From NCBI GenBank assembly GCA_038210245.1, contig JBBQWW010000003.1, positions 1 to 64,000 of the forward strand: a DNA stretch of 64,000 bases, written 5' to 3'. Positions 16,129-24,847 of the stretch are shown piece by piece. The translations under genes and the position numbers were made by a program. The notes below the pieces were generated by a model. That model was not told where the DNA came from. It worked only from the letters and a program-made list of their open reading frames with translations, and did no database searches. Positions within the stretch are counted from its first letter, which is position 1; the number at the start of each line of letters is the position of its first letter. The stretch is from Bog-756 sp038210245 (lineage in GTDB: Bacteria > Actinomycetota > Acidimicrobiia > Acidimicrobiales > RAAP-2).

Positions 16129-17421
16129 GTGGACCGGATGCTGGAGAGCGACGAGGCGGCCCGGCGGCTCGGGGTCAAGGTGACCACGCTCTACGCCTAT
16201 GTGAGCCGGGGGCTGCTGGTCTCCCACCCCTCACCGACCGGGCGCAAGCGCCTGTTCGCCCTGGACGACGTCGAGCACCTGGCCCGCCGTTCCCGCCAGG
16301 GCAAGACGGTGGAGACCCGGATGGCGACCGTCACCACCGCCGTCACCCAGCTCTCCGACGAAGGGCCGTTCTACCGGGGACGGCGGGCCACCGACCTGGC
16401 TGTCACCACGGCCTACGAGGACGTGGCCGACTGGCTGTGGCACGGGACTACTTCGGGTGGCGACAGGGAGCCGGAGGTCGCCGGGGAGCCGGAGATGGTC
16501 GAGCCGTGGACGGCCTTCGACCTCGGGCCACCGCCGGAGATGGCCGCCCTCGACCGGATGCGGTGGGTGCTGGTGATGGCCGGGTCGGCCGATCGCCTGC
16601 GGTCCGACCTCCGTCCCGACCTGGTCACCCACAAGGCGGCCCGGGTGGCCGCCTCGATGGTGGAGGCACTGGCCTGGCCCACCCCGGACTCGGCGTCCCG
16701 GCCCGAGGTGGACCTGGTGCTGGCCGACGGGCGGGCCCGCCCCGACTCCATGGCCGCCCGGCTGGCGGGCCGCCTGAGCCCCTCCCCCGACCCGGCGCTG
16801 GTCCGTGCCGTCAACGCCGCGTTGGTGCTGATGGCCGACCACGAGCTGGCCACCTCGACCCTGGCCGTGCGGGTGGCCGCCTCGGTCCGGTCCGATCCCT
16901 ACGATGCCATCCTGGCCGGACTGGCCACCCTGGCCGGGCCGTTGCACGGGGGGGCCAGCCAGCAGGCCTACTCGTTGCTGTTGGAGGCCAGGCACCACGG
17001 GGCCGAGCGGGCCCTCGACGACACCCTGCGGTGGCACGGGGTCCTACCCGGATTCGGGCACTCCGTCTACCAGAACGGCGACGCCCGCTACGGCGTGCTC
17101 ATCGGGCTGTTTGAGGAGTTGGCTCCGGCCGAGGACGTGGCCATGGTCCGGACCCTGGTGGCCCTGGCCGACGAGCACCGAGTCCCGGCGCCCAACGTGG
17201 ACCTGGCCCTGGCCGCGGTGGCGTGGGCCACCGGGATGCCCCCCGACGCCGGACGGACCATCTTCGCCGTGGCCCGGGTGGCCGGCTGGGCGGCGCACTA
17301 CCTCGAGGAGCTGGACGAGCGCCCCCTGCGCTACCGGGCCCGGGCCGTCTACGCCGCCCGGGACCACCCCGCTCCCGACGCGGGCGCGGCGGCCCCGGGG
17401 CCACCTACGCTCGGAGCATGA
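16129..17421 (+). CDS. helix-turn-helix domain fused to citrate synthase
   Basis: Residues 5-55 form an excisionase/MerR-type winged HTH (ESDEAARRLGVKVTTLYAYV, then GRKRLFALDDVEHL). Residues 80-420 form a citrate synthase-like domain. All three catalytic residues are kept: His273 (GPLHGGAS), His311 (GFGHSVY) and Asp358 (PNVDLAL), as is the GWAAHYLEEL segment. A residue stretch of about 108-125 (GTTSGGDREPEVAGEPEM) is an insertion. HTH-citrate synthase fusions are known in databases, but their role is unsettled. It may be an active synthase that also binds DNA, or a regulator sensing acyl-CoA or oxaloacetate. The GTG start follows a TAGTCT box, and the stop overlaps the SDR start (ATGA). Confidence 0.8.
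   Translation: MDRMLESDEAARRLGVKVTTLYAYVSRGLLVSHPSPTGRKRLFALDDVEHLARRSRQGKTVETRMATVTTAVTQLSDEGPFYRGRRATDLAVTTAYEDVADWLWHGTTSGGDREPEVAGEPEMVEPWTAFDLGPPPEMAALDRMRWVLVMAGSADRLRSDLRPDLVTHKAARVAASMVEALAWPTPDSASRPEVDLVLADGRARPDSMAARLAGRLSPSPDPALVRAVNAALVLMADHELATSTLAVRVAASVRSDPYDAILAGLATLAGPLHGGASQQAYSLLLEARHHGAERALDDTLRWHGVLPGFGHSVYQNGDARYGVLIGLFEELAPAEDVAMVRTLVALADEHRVPAPNVDLALAAVAWATGMPPDAGRTIFAVARVAGWAAHYLEELDERPLRYRARAVYAARDHPAPDAGAAAPGPPTLGA
17406..17411 (+). promoter_or_regulatory. -10 box of SDR gene, leaderless
   Basis: TACGCT ends 6 nt before the ATG at 17418, inside the end of the upstream gene. It may be an internal leaderless promoter; coupling through the ATGA overlap is the alternative. 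Confidence 0.35.
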
Positions 17422-18233
17422 CCCTCCCCGCTCCCAGCCCCGACCGCACCTGCCTGGTGACCGGAGCCTCGTCCGGCATCGGCGCCGAGATCGCCCGGCT
17501 GCTGGCCGCCCGGGGTCTCGGGGTGACGGTGGTGGCCCGCAGTGAGGCCAAGCTGAAGGACCTGGCCGCCGAGCTGGCCTCGCGATTCGGGGTCCGCACC
17601 GAGGTCATCGTGGCCGACCTCACCGACGAGGCCTCCCGGGCCGCCATCCCCGCCCAGCTGGAGTCCCGTGACCTCGCCGTCAACGTGCTGGTCAACAACG
17701 CCGGGCTCACCACCATGGGCCCGGTGTACCGCTCCGATCCGGCCCAGGAGCTGGCCCTGGTGCGCACCGACGTGGAGGCGGTGGTCCATCTCTGCTCCCT
17801 GTTCCTGGCGGGCATGGTGGAGCGGCGCAGTGGTGCTGTCCTCAACGTGGCCTCCACGGCGGCCTTCCAGCCGCTGCCGGGTCAGGCCGCCTACGGGGCG
17901 GCCAAGGCCTTCGTGCTGTCCTACACGCACTCGCTCCGGGGTGAGCTGCGGCCCACCGGCGTGACGGCCACCGCGCTGTGCCCAGGCCCGGTGGAGACCG
18001 GATTCGCCGAGGCCGCCGGGATGACCGACGCCGAGGCGGCCGACTCGCTGCCCAAGGTGATGTGGGTGCCGGCCGGTGAGGTGGCCCGCCAGGCGGTGGC
18101 GGGCCTCGATGCCAACAAGGCCGTGGTCATCCCGGGGCTGCCCAACCGCCTGGCCTCGGCCTTCGGCTGGCTGTCCCCGCGGGGGATGCTGGTCCCGATG
18201 CTGGCCAAGCGCCATCCCGCCCTCCGAGACTGA
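17418..18233 (+). CDS. short-chain dehydrogenase/reductase (classical SDR)
   Basis: 271-residue NAD(P)-dependent oxidoreductase. The cofactor motif TGASSGIG is near residue 15, NNAG near 93, the catalytic Ser in NVASTAAF, and the YGAAK catalytic pair near 160. The sequence matches the DltE/YqjQ-like SDRs that end in a hydrophobic helix (WLSPRGMLVPMLAKR), which suggests membrane association and a lipid substrate. The ATG overlaps the upstream stop (ATGA). I rejected the longer frame from 17223 because it only mirrors the upstream gene. The small DUF3054 gene follows 22 nt later. Confidence 0.87.
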   Translation: MTLPAPSPDRTCLVTGASSGIGAEIARLLAARGLGVTVVARSEAKLKDLAAELASRFGVRTEVIVADLTDEASRAAIPAQLESRDLAVNVLVNNAGLTTMGPVYRSDPAQELALVRTDVEAVVHLCSLFLAGMVERRSGAVLNVASTAAFQPLPGQAAYGAAKAFVLSYTHSLRGELRPTGVTATALCPGPVETGFAEAAGMTDAEAADSLPKVMWVPAGEVARQAVAGLDANKAVVIPGLPNRLASAFGWLSPRGMLVPMLAKRHPALRD

Positions 18234-18255
18234 CGGACCGCCCCTGGCGAGGGCG

Positions 18256-18615
18256 GTGGCGGTAGCGGGCCTGCTCGACGTGGCCGCCGTGCTGGTCTTC
18301 GTGGCCATCGGCCGGACGTCCCACGATCACGGGGTCAGCGCCGCCGGCCTGGCCAGCACGGCGTGGCCCTTCCTGGCCGGGCTGGCCGTGGGCTGGGGGG
18401 TGGCCCGGGCCTGGGGCCGGCCGTTCGAGATCGCCCCGACGGCGGTGATCGTCTGGATCACCTGTGTGGCCGTGGGCATGGTCCTCCGGGTGGTGGCCGG
18501 GCAGGGCACGGCGGTGGCCTTCATCCTGGTGGCCCTGGCCTTCCTGGCCTTGGAGCTGCTGGGTTGGAGGGCCCTGGCCGGCGTCGGCACGAGAGTGCGG
18601 CAGGGTCGCCGGTGA
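18256..18615 (+). CDS. DUF3054 small membrane protein
   Basis: 119-residue protein with four hydrophobic helices (about 4-22, 33-53, 62-85 and 92-113). The conserved region WITCVAVGMVLRVVAGQGTA and the ALELLGWRAL segment match DUF3054 of actinobacteria. Its function is unknown. I chose the GTG at 18256 because the first helix starts there; a CTG at 18244 is possible. No ribosome site is clear, so translation probably depends on the SDR gene ending 22 nt upstream. It is the last gene of the operon. Confidence 0.72.
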   Translation: MAVAGLLDVAAVLVFVAIGRTSHDHGVSAAGLASTAWPFLAGLAVGWGVARAWGRPFEIAPTAVIVWITCVAVGMVLRVVAGQGTAVAFILVALAFLALELLGWRALAGVGTRVRQGRR

Positions 18616-18770
18616 GGAGACCCACCCGGCCACGGGGCCTGGAGGAAGGCGGGTGGTCGGGTGCCAGGGGCCCCGGGGCGGGGGCCGGGCTACGGCAGTA
18701 TCGGCACGATCGACGCGAACCTGTAGCCAATTTCTCAGATTTCTTGGGCCGGGGGCCGTTCTACGAGGTT

Positions 18771-18804
18771 CCGGACAATATAGTGGTTCTCCTATATTGA
18801 TCGG
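18771..18804. promoter_or_regulatory. AT-rich inverted repeat between converging genes
   Basis: CAATATAG (18776-18783) and CTATATTG (18792-18799) form perfect 8-bp arms around 8 bp, and CCG/CGG pairs extend the dyad to 18771-18804. It lies in the 223-bp gap 18616-18838 between two gene ends. It looks like a repressor operator rather than a GC-rich terminator. No gene start faces it closely. Confidence 0.5.
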
Positions 18805-18838
18805 AAACGGTGATACGAGGGGTGACCCACCGAACCGC

Positions 18839-19309
18839 CTAGGTCTCGAGCACCCCGACCGCGGTGGCGTCGCCGGGGAAGATGGAGAAGGCCACGGCAC
18901 AGGTGGCCGACAGGCGACCGGTCCCCATGTCGAGGATGTCCACGTTGACCACGGCCCGGCTCCGGCCTCGCTGGACCACGTGGGCCCGGGCCCGACCCGG
19001 CCCCACGGTGAGGGGGCGCAGGTAGTGGATGGTGAGGTCGGAGGTCACGCAGACCGAGCCGGCCGGAACCCCGGCGAAGACGGCCCGGCCGGCCACCACG
19101 TCGGCCACCGTGGCCATCAGGCCGCCCTGGAGGCCGCCACGGGGATTGGTGATCCGGGCGTTCAGGTCGAGCTCGATGGTCAGGTCGCTGGCGTCGTCGG
19201 GCACGTCCCGAAGGCCCAGCTCTTGGATGAGGTGGTCACCCGACTCGATGACGGCGTCGTGCTCGGACCGCGCCAGGCGGCGCGCCTCGGTGGCGTCGGA
19301 CGTGGTCAC
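18839..19309 (-). CDS. PaaI-type hotdog thioesterase
   Basis: 156-residue hotdog-fold protein likely to hydrolyse an acyl-CoA. The PaaI pattern is seen in NPRGGLQGGLMATVADVVAG (about residues 57-76), with the conserved Asn/Gly and Asp at the helix, and in VTSDLTIHYLRPLTVGP. The length is usual. Its ATG overlaps the stop of the upstream aldehyde dehydrogenase by 4 nt, so both are made together. It could release a free acid made after aldehyde oxidation, or recycle CoA from dead-end esters. The substrate is unknown. Confidence 0.8.
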   Translation of the reverse strand: MTTSDATEARRLARSEHDAVIESGDHLIQELGLRDVPDDASDLTIELDLNARITNPRGGLQGGLMATVADVVAGRAVFAGVPAGSVCVTSDLTIHYLRPLTVGPGRARAHVVQRGRSRAVVNVDILDMGTGRLSATCAVAFSIFPGDATAVGVLET

Positions 19310-20799
19310 TTCCCGACGGCGATGGCCTTGGTCTCCAGATACTGCTCGAAGCCCTCGATGCCGTTCTGGCGGCCGATGCCACTGGCCTTGTAGCCGCCGA
19401 ACGGGGAGCCGGCGCTGTAGTAGACGCCGCCGTTGACCGAGACCGTTCCCGACCGGATTCGGGAGGCCACGCCCAGGGCCCGCTCCTCCGATGCCGAGGT
19501 CACCCCACCGGACAGCCCGTAGGCGCTGTCGTTGGCGATGCGGACGGCATCATCGTCGTCCTTGAAGGGGATCATCACCAGCACCGGGCCGAAGATCTCC
19601 TCCTGGGCAATGGTCATGGAGTTGTCCACGTCGGCGAAGAGGGTCGGCTCGACGAAGAAGCCCTTCTCCAGGTGGGGCGGCCGGTGGCCGCCGGTGACCA
19701 GGCGGGCCCCCTCGGCCACGCCCTTTTCGATGTAGCCCATCACCCGGTCCCGCTGCTTGGCGCTGACCTGGGGCCCCTGGATGATGCCGGGGTCGGTGGG
19801 GTCGCCGTAGGTGACTCCCTCCATCGACACTTTGGCCAGCTCCACAGCCTCGTCGTAGCGGGACTGGTGGATGAGGGTGCGGGTGAGCATGGCGCAGCCC
19901 TGGCCGGCGTGCATGCACATGAAGCCCATGAAGGCCATCTTGGTGGCCACGTCCCCGTCCTCCAAGATGATGTCGGCCGACTTGCCGCCGAGCTCGAGGA
20001 AGAGCCGTTTGAGGGTGGGGGCACCGGCGGCCATGATCCGCCGACCCGTGGCCGTCGACCCGGTGAACGAGATCATGTCCACCCGGGGATCGGTGACCAG
20101 CTGCTCGCCGATCAGGTGGTCCGACGACGGGACGATGTTCACCACGCCGGCCGGGATGTCGGTCTGCTCGGCGATCAGGCGGCCGATGCGGGTGGCGCTC
20201 CACGGCGTGTCGGGGGCCGGCTTGATGACCATGGTGTTGCCGGTGGCCAGTGCCTGGCCCAGCTTGGCGATGATGATCTCGAACGGGTAGTTCCACGGCA
20301 GGATGGCCCCGACCACGCCGACGGGCTCCTTCACCACCTTCATCCAGCTGGGCTGGCCGAAGGCGTTGTTGTCGGGCAGGGGCCGCTCCCACTCGAAGTG
20401 GTCGATCTGCTCGGCGGGCCACAGCAGTCCGTCCTCCAGCGGTGCGTCCAGCTGAGCCATGGTGGTGACCATGACCGGGGTGCCCACCTCGGCCACCAGC
20501 TCGGGACGGAACAGCTCGCGCTCGCCCACGATGGCCTCGTGCAGCTGACGGAGGCAGCGCTGGCGGAAGGCCCGGTCGGTCGACCACCCGATCTCGTCGA
20601 AGGCCCTTCGGGCCGCGCTGATGGCCCGGTCCATGTCGGCGGCGGTGGCGTCGGCGGTCTGGCCGATCACCTCCTCGGTGGCCGGGTTGATGTTGTCGAA
20701 CCCGGTGCCGGCCGACGACTCAACGAGCTGGCCGTCGATGAGCATCCGGAATTCGCTGCCCAGTTCGGACTGCGTGGGTGAAGAAGCGGTGGTGGTCAT
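19306..20799 (-). CDS. NAD(P)-dependent aldehyde dehydrogenase
   Basis: 497-residue ALDH of full length. The cofactor region is AILPWNYPFEIIIAK, the glycine turn is FTGSTATGR, the general base Glu is in LELGGKSADI, and the catalytic Cys is in HAGQGCAMLTR. EEIFGPVL and the SPFGGYKASGIGRQNG tail complete the signature. A GGGAGGG ribosome site lies directly before the ATG. It forms an operon with the thioesterase gene, overlapping by 4 nt. A small palindrome at 20909-20918 covers its likely promoter. It would oxidise an aldehyde to the acid; the closest described relatives act on fatty or terpenoid aldehydes. Confidence 0.9.
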   Translation of the reverse strand: MTTTASSPTQSELGSEFRMLIDGQLVESSAGTGFDNINPATEEVIGQTADATAADMDRAISAARRAFDEIGWSTDRAFRQRCLRQLHEAIVGERELFRPELVAEVGTPVMVTTMAQLDAPLEDGLLWPAEQIDHFEWERPLPDNNAFGQPSWMKVVKEPVGVVGAILPWNYPFEIIIAKLGQALATGNTMVIKPAPDTPWSATRIGRLIAEQTDIPAGVVNIVPSSDHLIGEQLVTDPRVDMISFTGSTATGRRIMAAGAPTLKRLFLELGGKSADIILEDGDVATKMAFMGFMCMHAGQGCAMLTRTLIHQSRYDEAVELAKVSMEGVTYGDPTDPGIIQGPQVSAKQRDRVMGYIEKGVAEGARLVTGGHRPPHLEKGFFVEPTLFADVDNSMTIAQEEIFGPVLVMIPFKDDDDAVRIANDSAYGLSGGVTSASEERALGVASRIRSGTVSVNGGVYYSAGSPFGGYKASGIGRQNGIEGFEQYLETKAIAVGK

Positions 20800-20902
20800 G
20801 ACCCTCCCTGTGTGGTCCAGTTCCCCTGGCGCCCGCGGGCGCTACCCGGGCGGTCGCACGGGTGGTGGTGAGGCTTGACGGACGCTCGGTGCCCCAGTGC
20901 GA

Positions 20903-20918
20903 GATCCTAGTGCGCACT
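20903..20918 (-). promoter_or_regulatory. -10 box and palindrome upstream of the ALDH operon
   Basis: Read on the minus strand, TAGGAT (20903-20908) lies next to the perfect 10-bp palindrome AGTGCGCACT (20909-20918). A second, wider pair CAGTGC/GCACTG spans 20895-20919. A regulator bound here would block the promoter. Confidence 0.45.
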
Positions 20919-20988
20919 GTCCGAGAGCGGCATTTCCGGGGCGGGTCCCACCGCGGCCCGGTCCGGGACCGGGGCCCGATGGCCGGGA

Positions 20989-22563
20989 TCAGACGATGCG
21001 GGAGTCCCGCCCCTCCCAGTAGGGATCCCGGAGCAGCCGCTTGAACAGCTTGCCGCTGGGGTCACGGGGCATGGCCTCGGTGTAGACCAGTGTCCGGGGG
21101 CACTTGTAGGCGGCCAGCTGCTCACGGCACCAGGCCAGCAGCTCGTCGGCGTCCGGGGGCCTCGCCGGGTCGTCCGCCTGCACCACGGCCAGCAGGGCCT
21201 CGCCCATCTCCTCGTCGGGGACGCCGAACACGGCCACGTCGATCACCCGGGGGTGGGCGGCCAGCACCAGCTCGGCCTCCCGCGGGTAGATGTTGACCCC
21301 GCCGGAGACCACCATGTCCGAGGCCCGATCGGTCAGGTAGAGATACCCCTCGGCATCGACGTGGCCGACGTCGCCGAGGGTGCGCCACCCCTGGGCGTTG
21401 CGCATGGCGGCCGTCTTCTCCGGATCGTTGTGGTACTCGAACTCCCTCCCGCCGGCGAAGTACACCGTGCCCGACAACCCGACCGCCACCTCCCGGCCGT
21501 CCGGGTCCACGATGTGGACCTCGCCGAGGGGCCGACCCACTGAGCCCGGGTGGGCCAGCCACTCCTCCGGGGTGATCTGCGAGGCGCCGATGTCCTCGGT
21601 GCCGGCGTAGTACTCGTGGATGATCGGGCCCCACCACGCCATCATCTGCTGCTTCACCGGGACGGGGCAGGGGGCGGCGGCGTGGACCGCCCAGGTCAGG
21701 CTGGACAGGTCGTAGGCCAGCCGCTCCTCCTCGGGCAGGCGCAGCATCCGGGTGAACATGGTGGGCACGAACTGGGCGTGGGTGACCTGGTAGCGCTCGA
21801 TGGCGGCCAGGCACCGGGCGGCGTCGAAGGACTCCATGACCACGCAGGTGCCGCCCAACCGGTGGGTGGCCATGCAGTAGACCAGCGGGGCCGAGTGGTA
21901 GAGCGGGGCCGGGGACAGGTACACGGTGTCGCCCCCGATGCCGCGGGCCCCGATGGCCATGGCGATCTGCACCGAGGCCGACGTCGGATCACCGGGAGGT
22001 CCCGGGGTCAGGGTCTTGCGCACGCCCTTGGGCACGCCGGTGGTGCCCGACGAGTAGAGCATCTCGCGTCCCTCGGCCTCGTCGTCGATGGGGGTGGGGA
22101 CGCCGCGGGCCAGGACGGCGTCGTAGGGCTCGAACCCCCAGAGCTCCCCGCCCACCACCACCCGGAGCCGGATGCGTTCGAGGTCCAGCGCCCCGGCCAC
22201 CTCCCCGAGGCGGGCCGAGACCACGAAGGCCACGGCCCGGCAGTCGTCCAGGATGTGCTGGACCTCACTGTGGCGGAGGTGGCTGTTGAGGGCGGTGTAG
22301 TAGAGCCCGGCCCGCTGGGCGGCCCAGGTCACCTCGAGCAGGGCCGAGCTGTTCTCCATCATGAGGGCCAGGTGGTCACCGGTCTGCAGGCCGGCGGCCC
22401 GCAGGGCATGGGCCAGCCGGTTGGATCGCTCGTCCAGCATCCGGTAGGTGGTCACAACGCCGGAGCCGGCCATGATGACGGCGGGGCGGTCGGGGTGGAC
22501 GGAGGCCCCGTGGCCCAGGTGGAGTTCCCGGACCGGCGGGACGGCGGACCCGGGGTCGCTCAT
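20989..22563 (-). CDS. acyl-CoA synthetase (AMP-binding, FadD-like)
   Basis: 524-residue adenylate-forming enzyme that would activate a fatty or cyclic acid with ATP and CoA. The P-loop-like motif is MLYSSGTTGVPKGVRKTL. The adenylate-binding HEYYAGTED and the hinge motif with GWRTLGDVGHVDAEGYLYL follow, and the catalytic Lys lies in the PRDPSGKLFKR end segment. The stop of the upstream enoyl-CoA hydratase gene overlaps its ATG by 4 nt. The pairing of ligase and hydratase suggests a shared acid substrate. FadD13/FadD17-like steroid or fatty acid ligases are the nearest described group. Confidence 0.9.
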   Translation of the reverse strand: MSDPGSAVPPVRELHLGHGASVHPDRPAVIMAGSGVVTTYRMLDERSNRLAHALRAAGLQTGDHLALMMENSSALLEVTWAAQRAGLYYTALNSHLRHSEVQHILDDCRAVAFVVSARLGEVAGALDLERIRLRVVVGGELWGFEPYDAVLARGVPTPIDDEAEGREMLYSSGTTGVPKGVRKTLTPGPPGDPTSASVQIAMAIGARGIGGDTVYLSPAPLYHSAPLVYCMATHRLGGTCVVMESFDAARCLAAIERYQVTHAQFVPTMFTRMLRLPEEERLAYDLSSLTWAVHAAAPCPVPVKQQMMAWWGPIIHEYYAGTEDIGASQITPEEWLAHPGSVGRPLGEVHIVDPDGREVAVGLSGTVYFAGGREFEYHNDPEKTAAMRNAQGWRTLGDVGHVDAEGYLYLTDRASDMVVSGGVNIYPREAELVLAAHPRVIDVAVFGVPDEEMGEALLAVVQADDPARPPDADELLAWCREQLAAYKCPRTLVYTEAMPRDPSGKLFKRLLRDPYWEGRDSRIV

Positions 22564-23342
22564 CGCCCCTCGAATACCGGGTCCCGCTTCTCGATGAAGG
22601 CGGTGGCGCCTTCGCGGGCGTCCTCGCTTCCGAAGATGCGGCTGTTCTCCTCGGGGGTGGCCCGGCCGAGGAGCGAGCCCTGGTCGGCGGCCCGGCGCAT
22701 CAGCCGCTTGGTCAGCTGGACGCCCAGGGGACCGTTGGCGGCCACCTCGGCGGCCAGCCCGTGGGCCGCCTCGAGCAGCTGGTCGGCCGGCACCACCTGG
22801 TTGACGAGGCCGGCCGAGGCGGCCCGCTCGGCGCCGATGAGCCGACCGGTGAGGCCCATCTCGAGGGCCAGCGCCTGGGGGATGCGCTGGGACAGGCGTG
22901 TCCCACCCCCGGCGGCGAAGAGCCCCCGCTTGACCTCGGGAAGGCCGAACCGGGCGTGCTCGGCCGCCACCACCAGGTCACAGGCCATCACCACCTCGAG
23001 GCCCCCACCCACGGCGGCCCCGTTGACCGCGGCGACCAGTGGCTTCTCGTACTCGCCGTCGATGAAGCGGAACAGGGTCCGGGCCCCGTCGGGATCCTCC
23101 CAGGTGTCCGGATCGGTGTCGAAGCTGCCGAGGGCGGTCAGGTCCATGCCGGCGCAGAAGATCCGCTCGCCGGCCCCGGTGACCACCACGGCCCGCACGT
23201 CACCGTCGAGGAGGATCTGGTGGAGGGCCGTGCCCAGCTCGGCCATCAGGGGCGGGTTGAGCGAGTTGGCCGCCTCGGGACGGTTGAGGGTGAGGGTCTC
23301 GACCCGACCCGTCCGCTCTCGGTTCACCAGCACGGCGCCCAC
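22560..23342 (-). CDS. enoyl-CoA hydratase/isomerase (crotonase family)
   Basis: 260-residue crotonase adding water across a double bond of an enoyl-CoA. The oxyanion-hole segments are AGERIFCAGMDLTALG and NGAAVGGGLEVVMACDLVVA. The catalytic region reads RFGLPEVKRGLFAAGGGTRL with one catalytic Glu (PEV); the second Glu position is a Gly/Leu-rich helix, so isomerase activity or altered chemistry is possible. The length is normal. It is the first gene of an operon whose second gene is the acyl-CoA ligase (4-nt overlap). The 172-bp gap to the divergent P450 holds both promoters. Confidence 0.88.
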   Translation of the reverse strand: MGAVLVNRERTGRVETLTLNRPEAANSLNPPLMAELGTALHQILLDGDVRAVVVTGAGERIFCAGMDLTALGSFDTDPDTWEDPDGARTLFRFIDGEYEKPLVAAVNGAAVGGGLEVVMACDLVVAAEHARFGLPEVKRGLFAAGGGTRLSQRIPQALALEMGLTGRLIGAERAASAGLVNQVVPADQLLEAAHGLAAEVAANGPLGVQLTKRLMRRAADQGSLLGRATPEENSRIFGSEDAREGATAFIEKRDPVFEGR

Positions 23343-23514
23343 CTAACGGGTCGGTCGGGGGACCGGTCGGCGGACGGACGGGGAGGGGGGTTCACGATGG
23401 GCCGCCTTCTTTCGGACTGAGGGGGAGCCGTGGGCTGGGCCCCGACGATCGTTCGCTTGAAGATGACGTATGTGCCATCATGAGAACGCCAATTTCAGGG
23501 CATGAGGAGCGTAC

Positions 23515-24735
23515 ATGGACGAGACACCGGCTGCATCCGACGACGATGGCGGCGAGAGTCCGTTCGCCTCGATGGACCCGGAGACGGCGAGGCATCCCCA
23601 GCCCATGTTCAAGGACCTGCGGGACTCCATGCCGGTCATGCCCGTGGAGGGGATGGGCGTGGTCGTGACCCGCAAGGTGGAGGTGGAGGAGGTCTTCCGC
23701 CATCCGGAGATCTTCTCGTCCAACGCCGACGCCGTGGACCTGAAGAACCATCGGCCCATGATCCCACTCCAGATCGATCCGCCCGAGCACAAGAAGTACC
23801 GCAGGATCCTCGATCCCATCTTCGCCCCCCGGCAGATGGCCCTCATCGAGGACTCGGTGACCGAGACGGTCAACGCCCTCATCGACGAGTTGATCGGCAA
23901 GGAGGAGATCGACTTCGCCAAGGAGTTCGCGGTCCCCTTCCCCTCCCAGGTCTTCCTCACCCTGTTCGGACTCCCCTATGAGGAGTTGCAGACGTTCCTA
24001 ACCATGAAGGACGGGATCATCCGGCCCGAGACGGTGACCGGCACGCGGTTCGGCAGCAAGGCGGCCACCGAGTACCAGCAGCAGACCGCCGACTCGGTCT
24101 ACGACTACTTCAACGGGATCCTGGACCAGCGGGAGCAGAAGCGGGAGAACGACATCCTGAGCCGCTTCCTCGACGCCGAGGTGGACGGGGCCAAGCTGAC
24201 CCGCGAGGACATCCTCGACATCTGCTTCCTCTTCCTGATCGCCGGGCTGGACACCGTCACCGCCACCCTCGACTGCATGTTCGCCTACCTGTGCGAACAC
24301 CCCGAGCAGCGCCAGCAGATCGTCGACGACCCCGGCGTGATTCCGGCCGCCATCGAGGAGCTCCTGCGCTGGGAGACCCCGGTGATGGGCGTGGCCCGGG
24401 TGGCCATGGAGGACACCGAACTGAACGGCTGCCCTGTCCACAAGGGCGACAACGTCATGGTCATGATCGGCTCGGTCAACACGGACGAGGCCGACCTGCC
24501 CGACGCCGACGTGGTGCGGTTCGACCGCGAGGTCAACCGTCACGTGGCCTTCGGCGGGGGAGTGCACCGCTGCCTGGGGTCCCACCTGGCCCGCCTGGAG
24601 CTGCGGGTGGCCCTGCGGGAGTGGCACCGCCGCATCCCCGAGTACTCGGTGGTTGACGGCCACGAGCTGATGTACACCGGCGGCGTGCGGTCCATCGACT
24701 ATTTTCCGATGGTCATCGCTCCGGCCGCCACCTGA
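23515..24735 (+). CDS. cytochrome P450 (CYP125/CYP142-like bacterial class)
   Basis: 406-residue soluble P450. The heme-binding motif is FGGGVHRCLG with Cys353, the I-helix motif is AGLDT at 243-247, and the ExxR pair is EELLR at 281-285. A PPEHKKYRRILDPIF segment is typical of bacterial P450s. An ATGAGGAGCG ribosome site precedes the ATG. It needs a ferredoxin and reductase; none is adjacent, but [3Fe-4S] ferredoxin genes are at 38887 and 42843. An SDR gene follows on the same strand 112 bp later, which suggests hydroxylation then oxidation of the alcohol. The CYP subfamily is not certain. Confidence 0.92.
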   Translation: MDETPAASDDDGGESPFASMDPETARHPQPMFKDLRDSMPVMPVEGMGVVVTRKVEVEEVFRHPEIFSSNADAVDLKNHRPMIPLQIDPPEHKKYRRILDPIFAPRQMALIEDSVTETVNALIDELIGKEEIDFAKEFAVPFPSQVFLTLFGLPYEELQTFLTMKDGIIRPETVTGTRFGSKAATEYQQQTADSVYDYFNGILDQREQKRENDILSRFLDAEVDGAKLTREDILDICFLFLIAGLDTVTATLDCMFAYLCEHPEQRQQIVDDPGVIPAAIEELLRWETPVMGVARVAMEDTELNGCPVHKGDNVMVMIGSVNTDEADLPDADVVRFDREVNRHVAFGGGVHRCLGSHLARLELRVALREWHRRIPEYSVVDGHELMYTGGVRSIDYFPMVIAPAAT

Positions 24736-24847
24736 CGGCATCGCCGCTACTGTCGCTCCGGTAGCCGGGGCCGGCATGGGGTGACCGGTTGACCGACACC
24801 CCTCCGAACCCGTCCCGAACCGAACCATTCCCATCCGAGGAGCAGCC

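Noticed and set aside
18776..18799. Terminator between converging genes
   Set aside because: The stem is AT-rich with an 8-bp centre and weak pairing, unlike the GC-rich hairpins found after recA and tRNA-Ser.
23440..23456. Second LexA box before the P450 gene
   Set aside because: CGAACGATCGTCGG (minus strand) matches only one half-site; the right half is broken.
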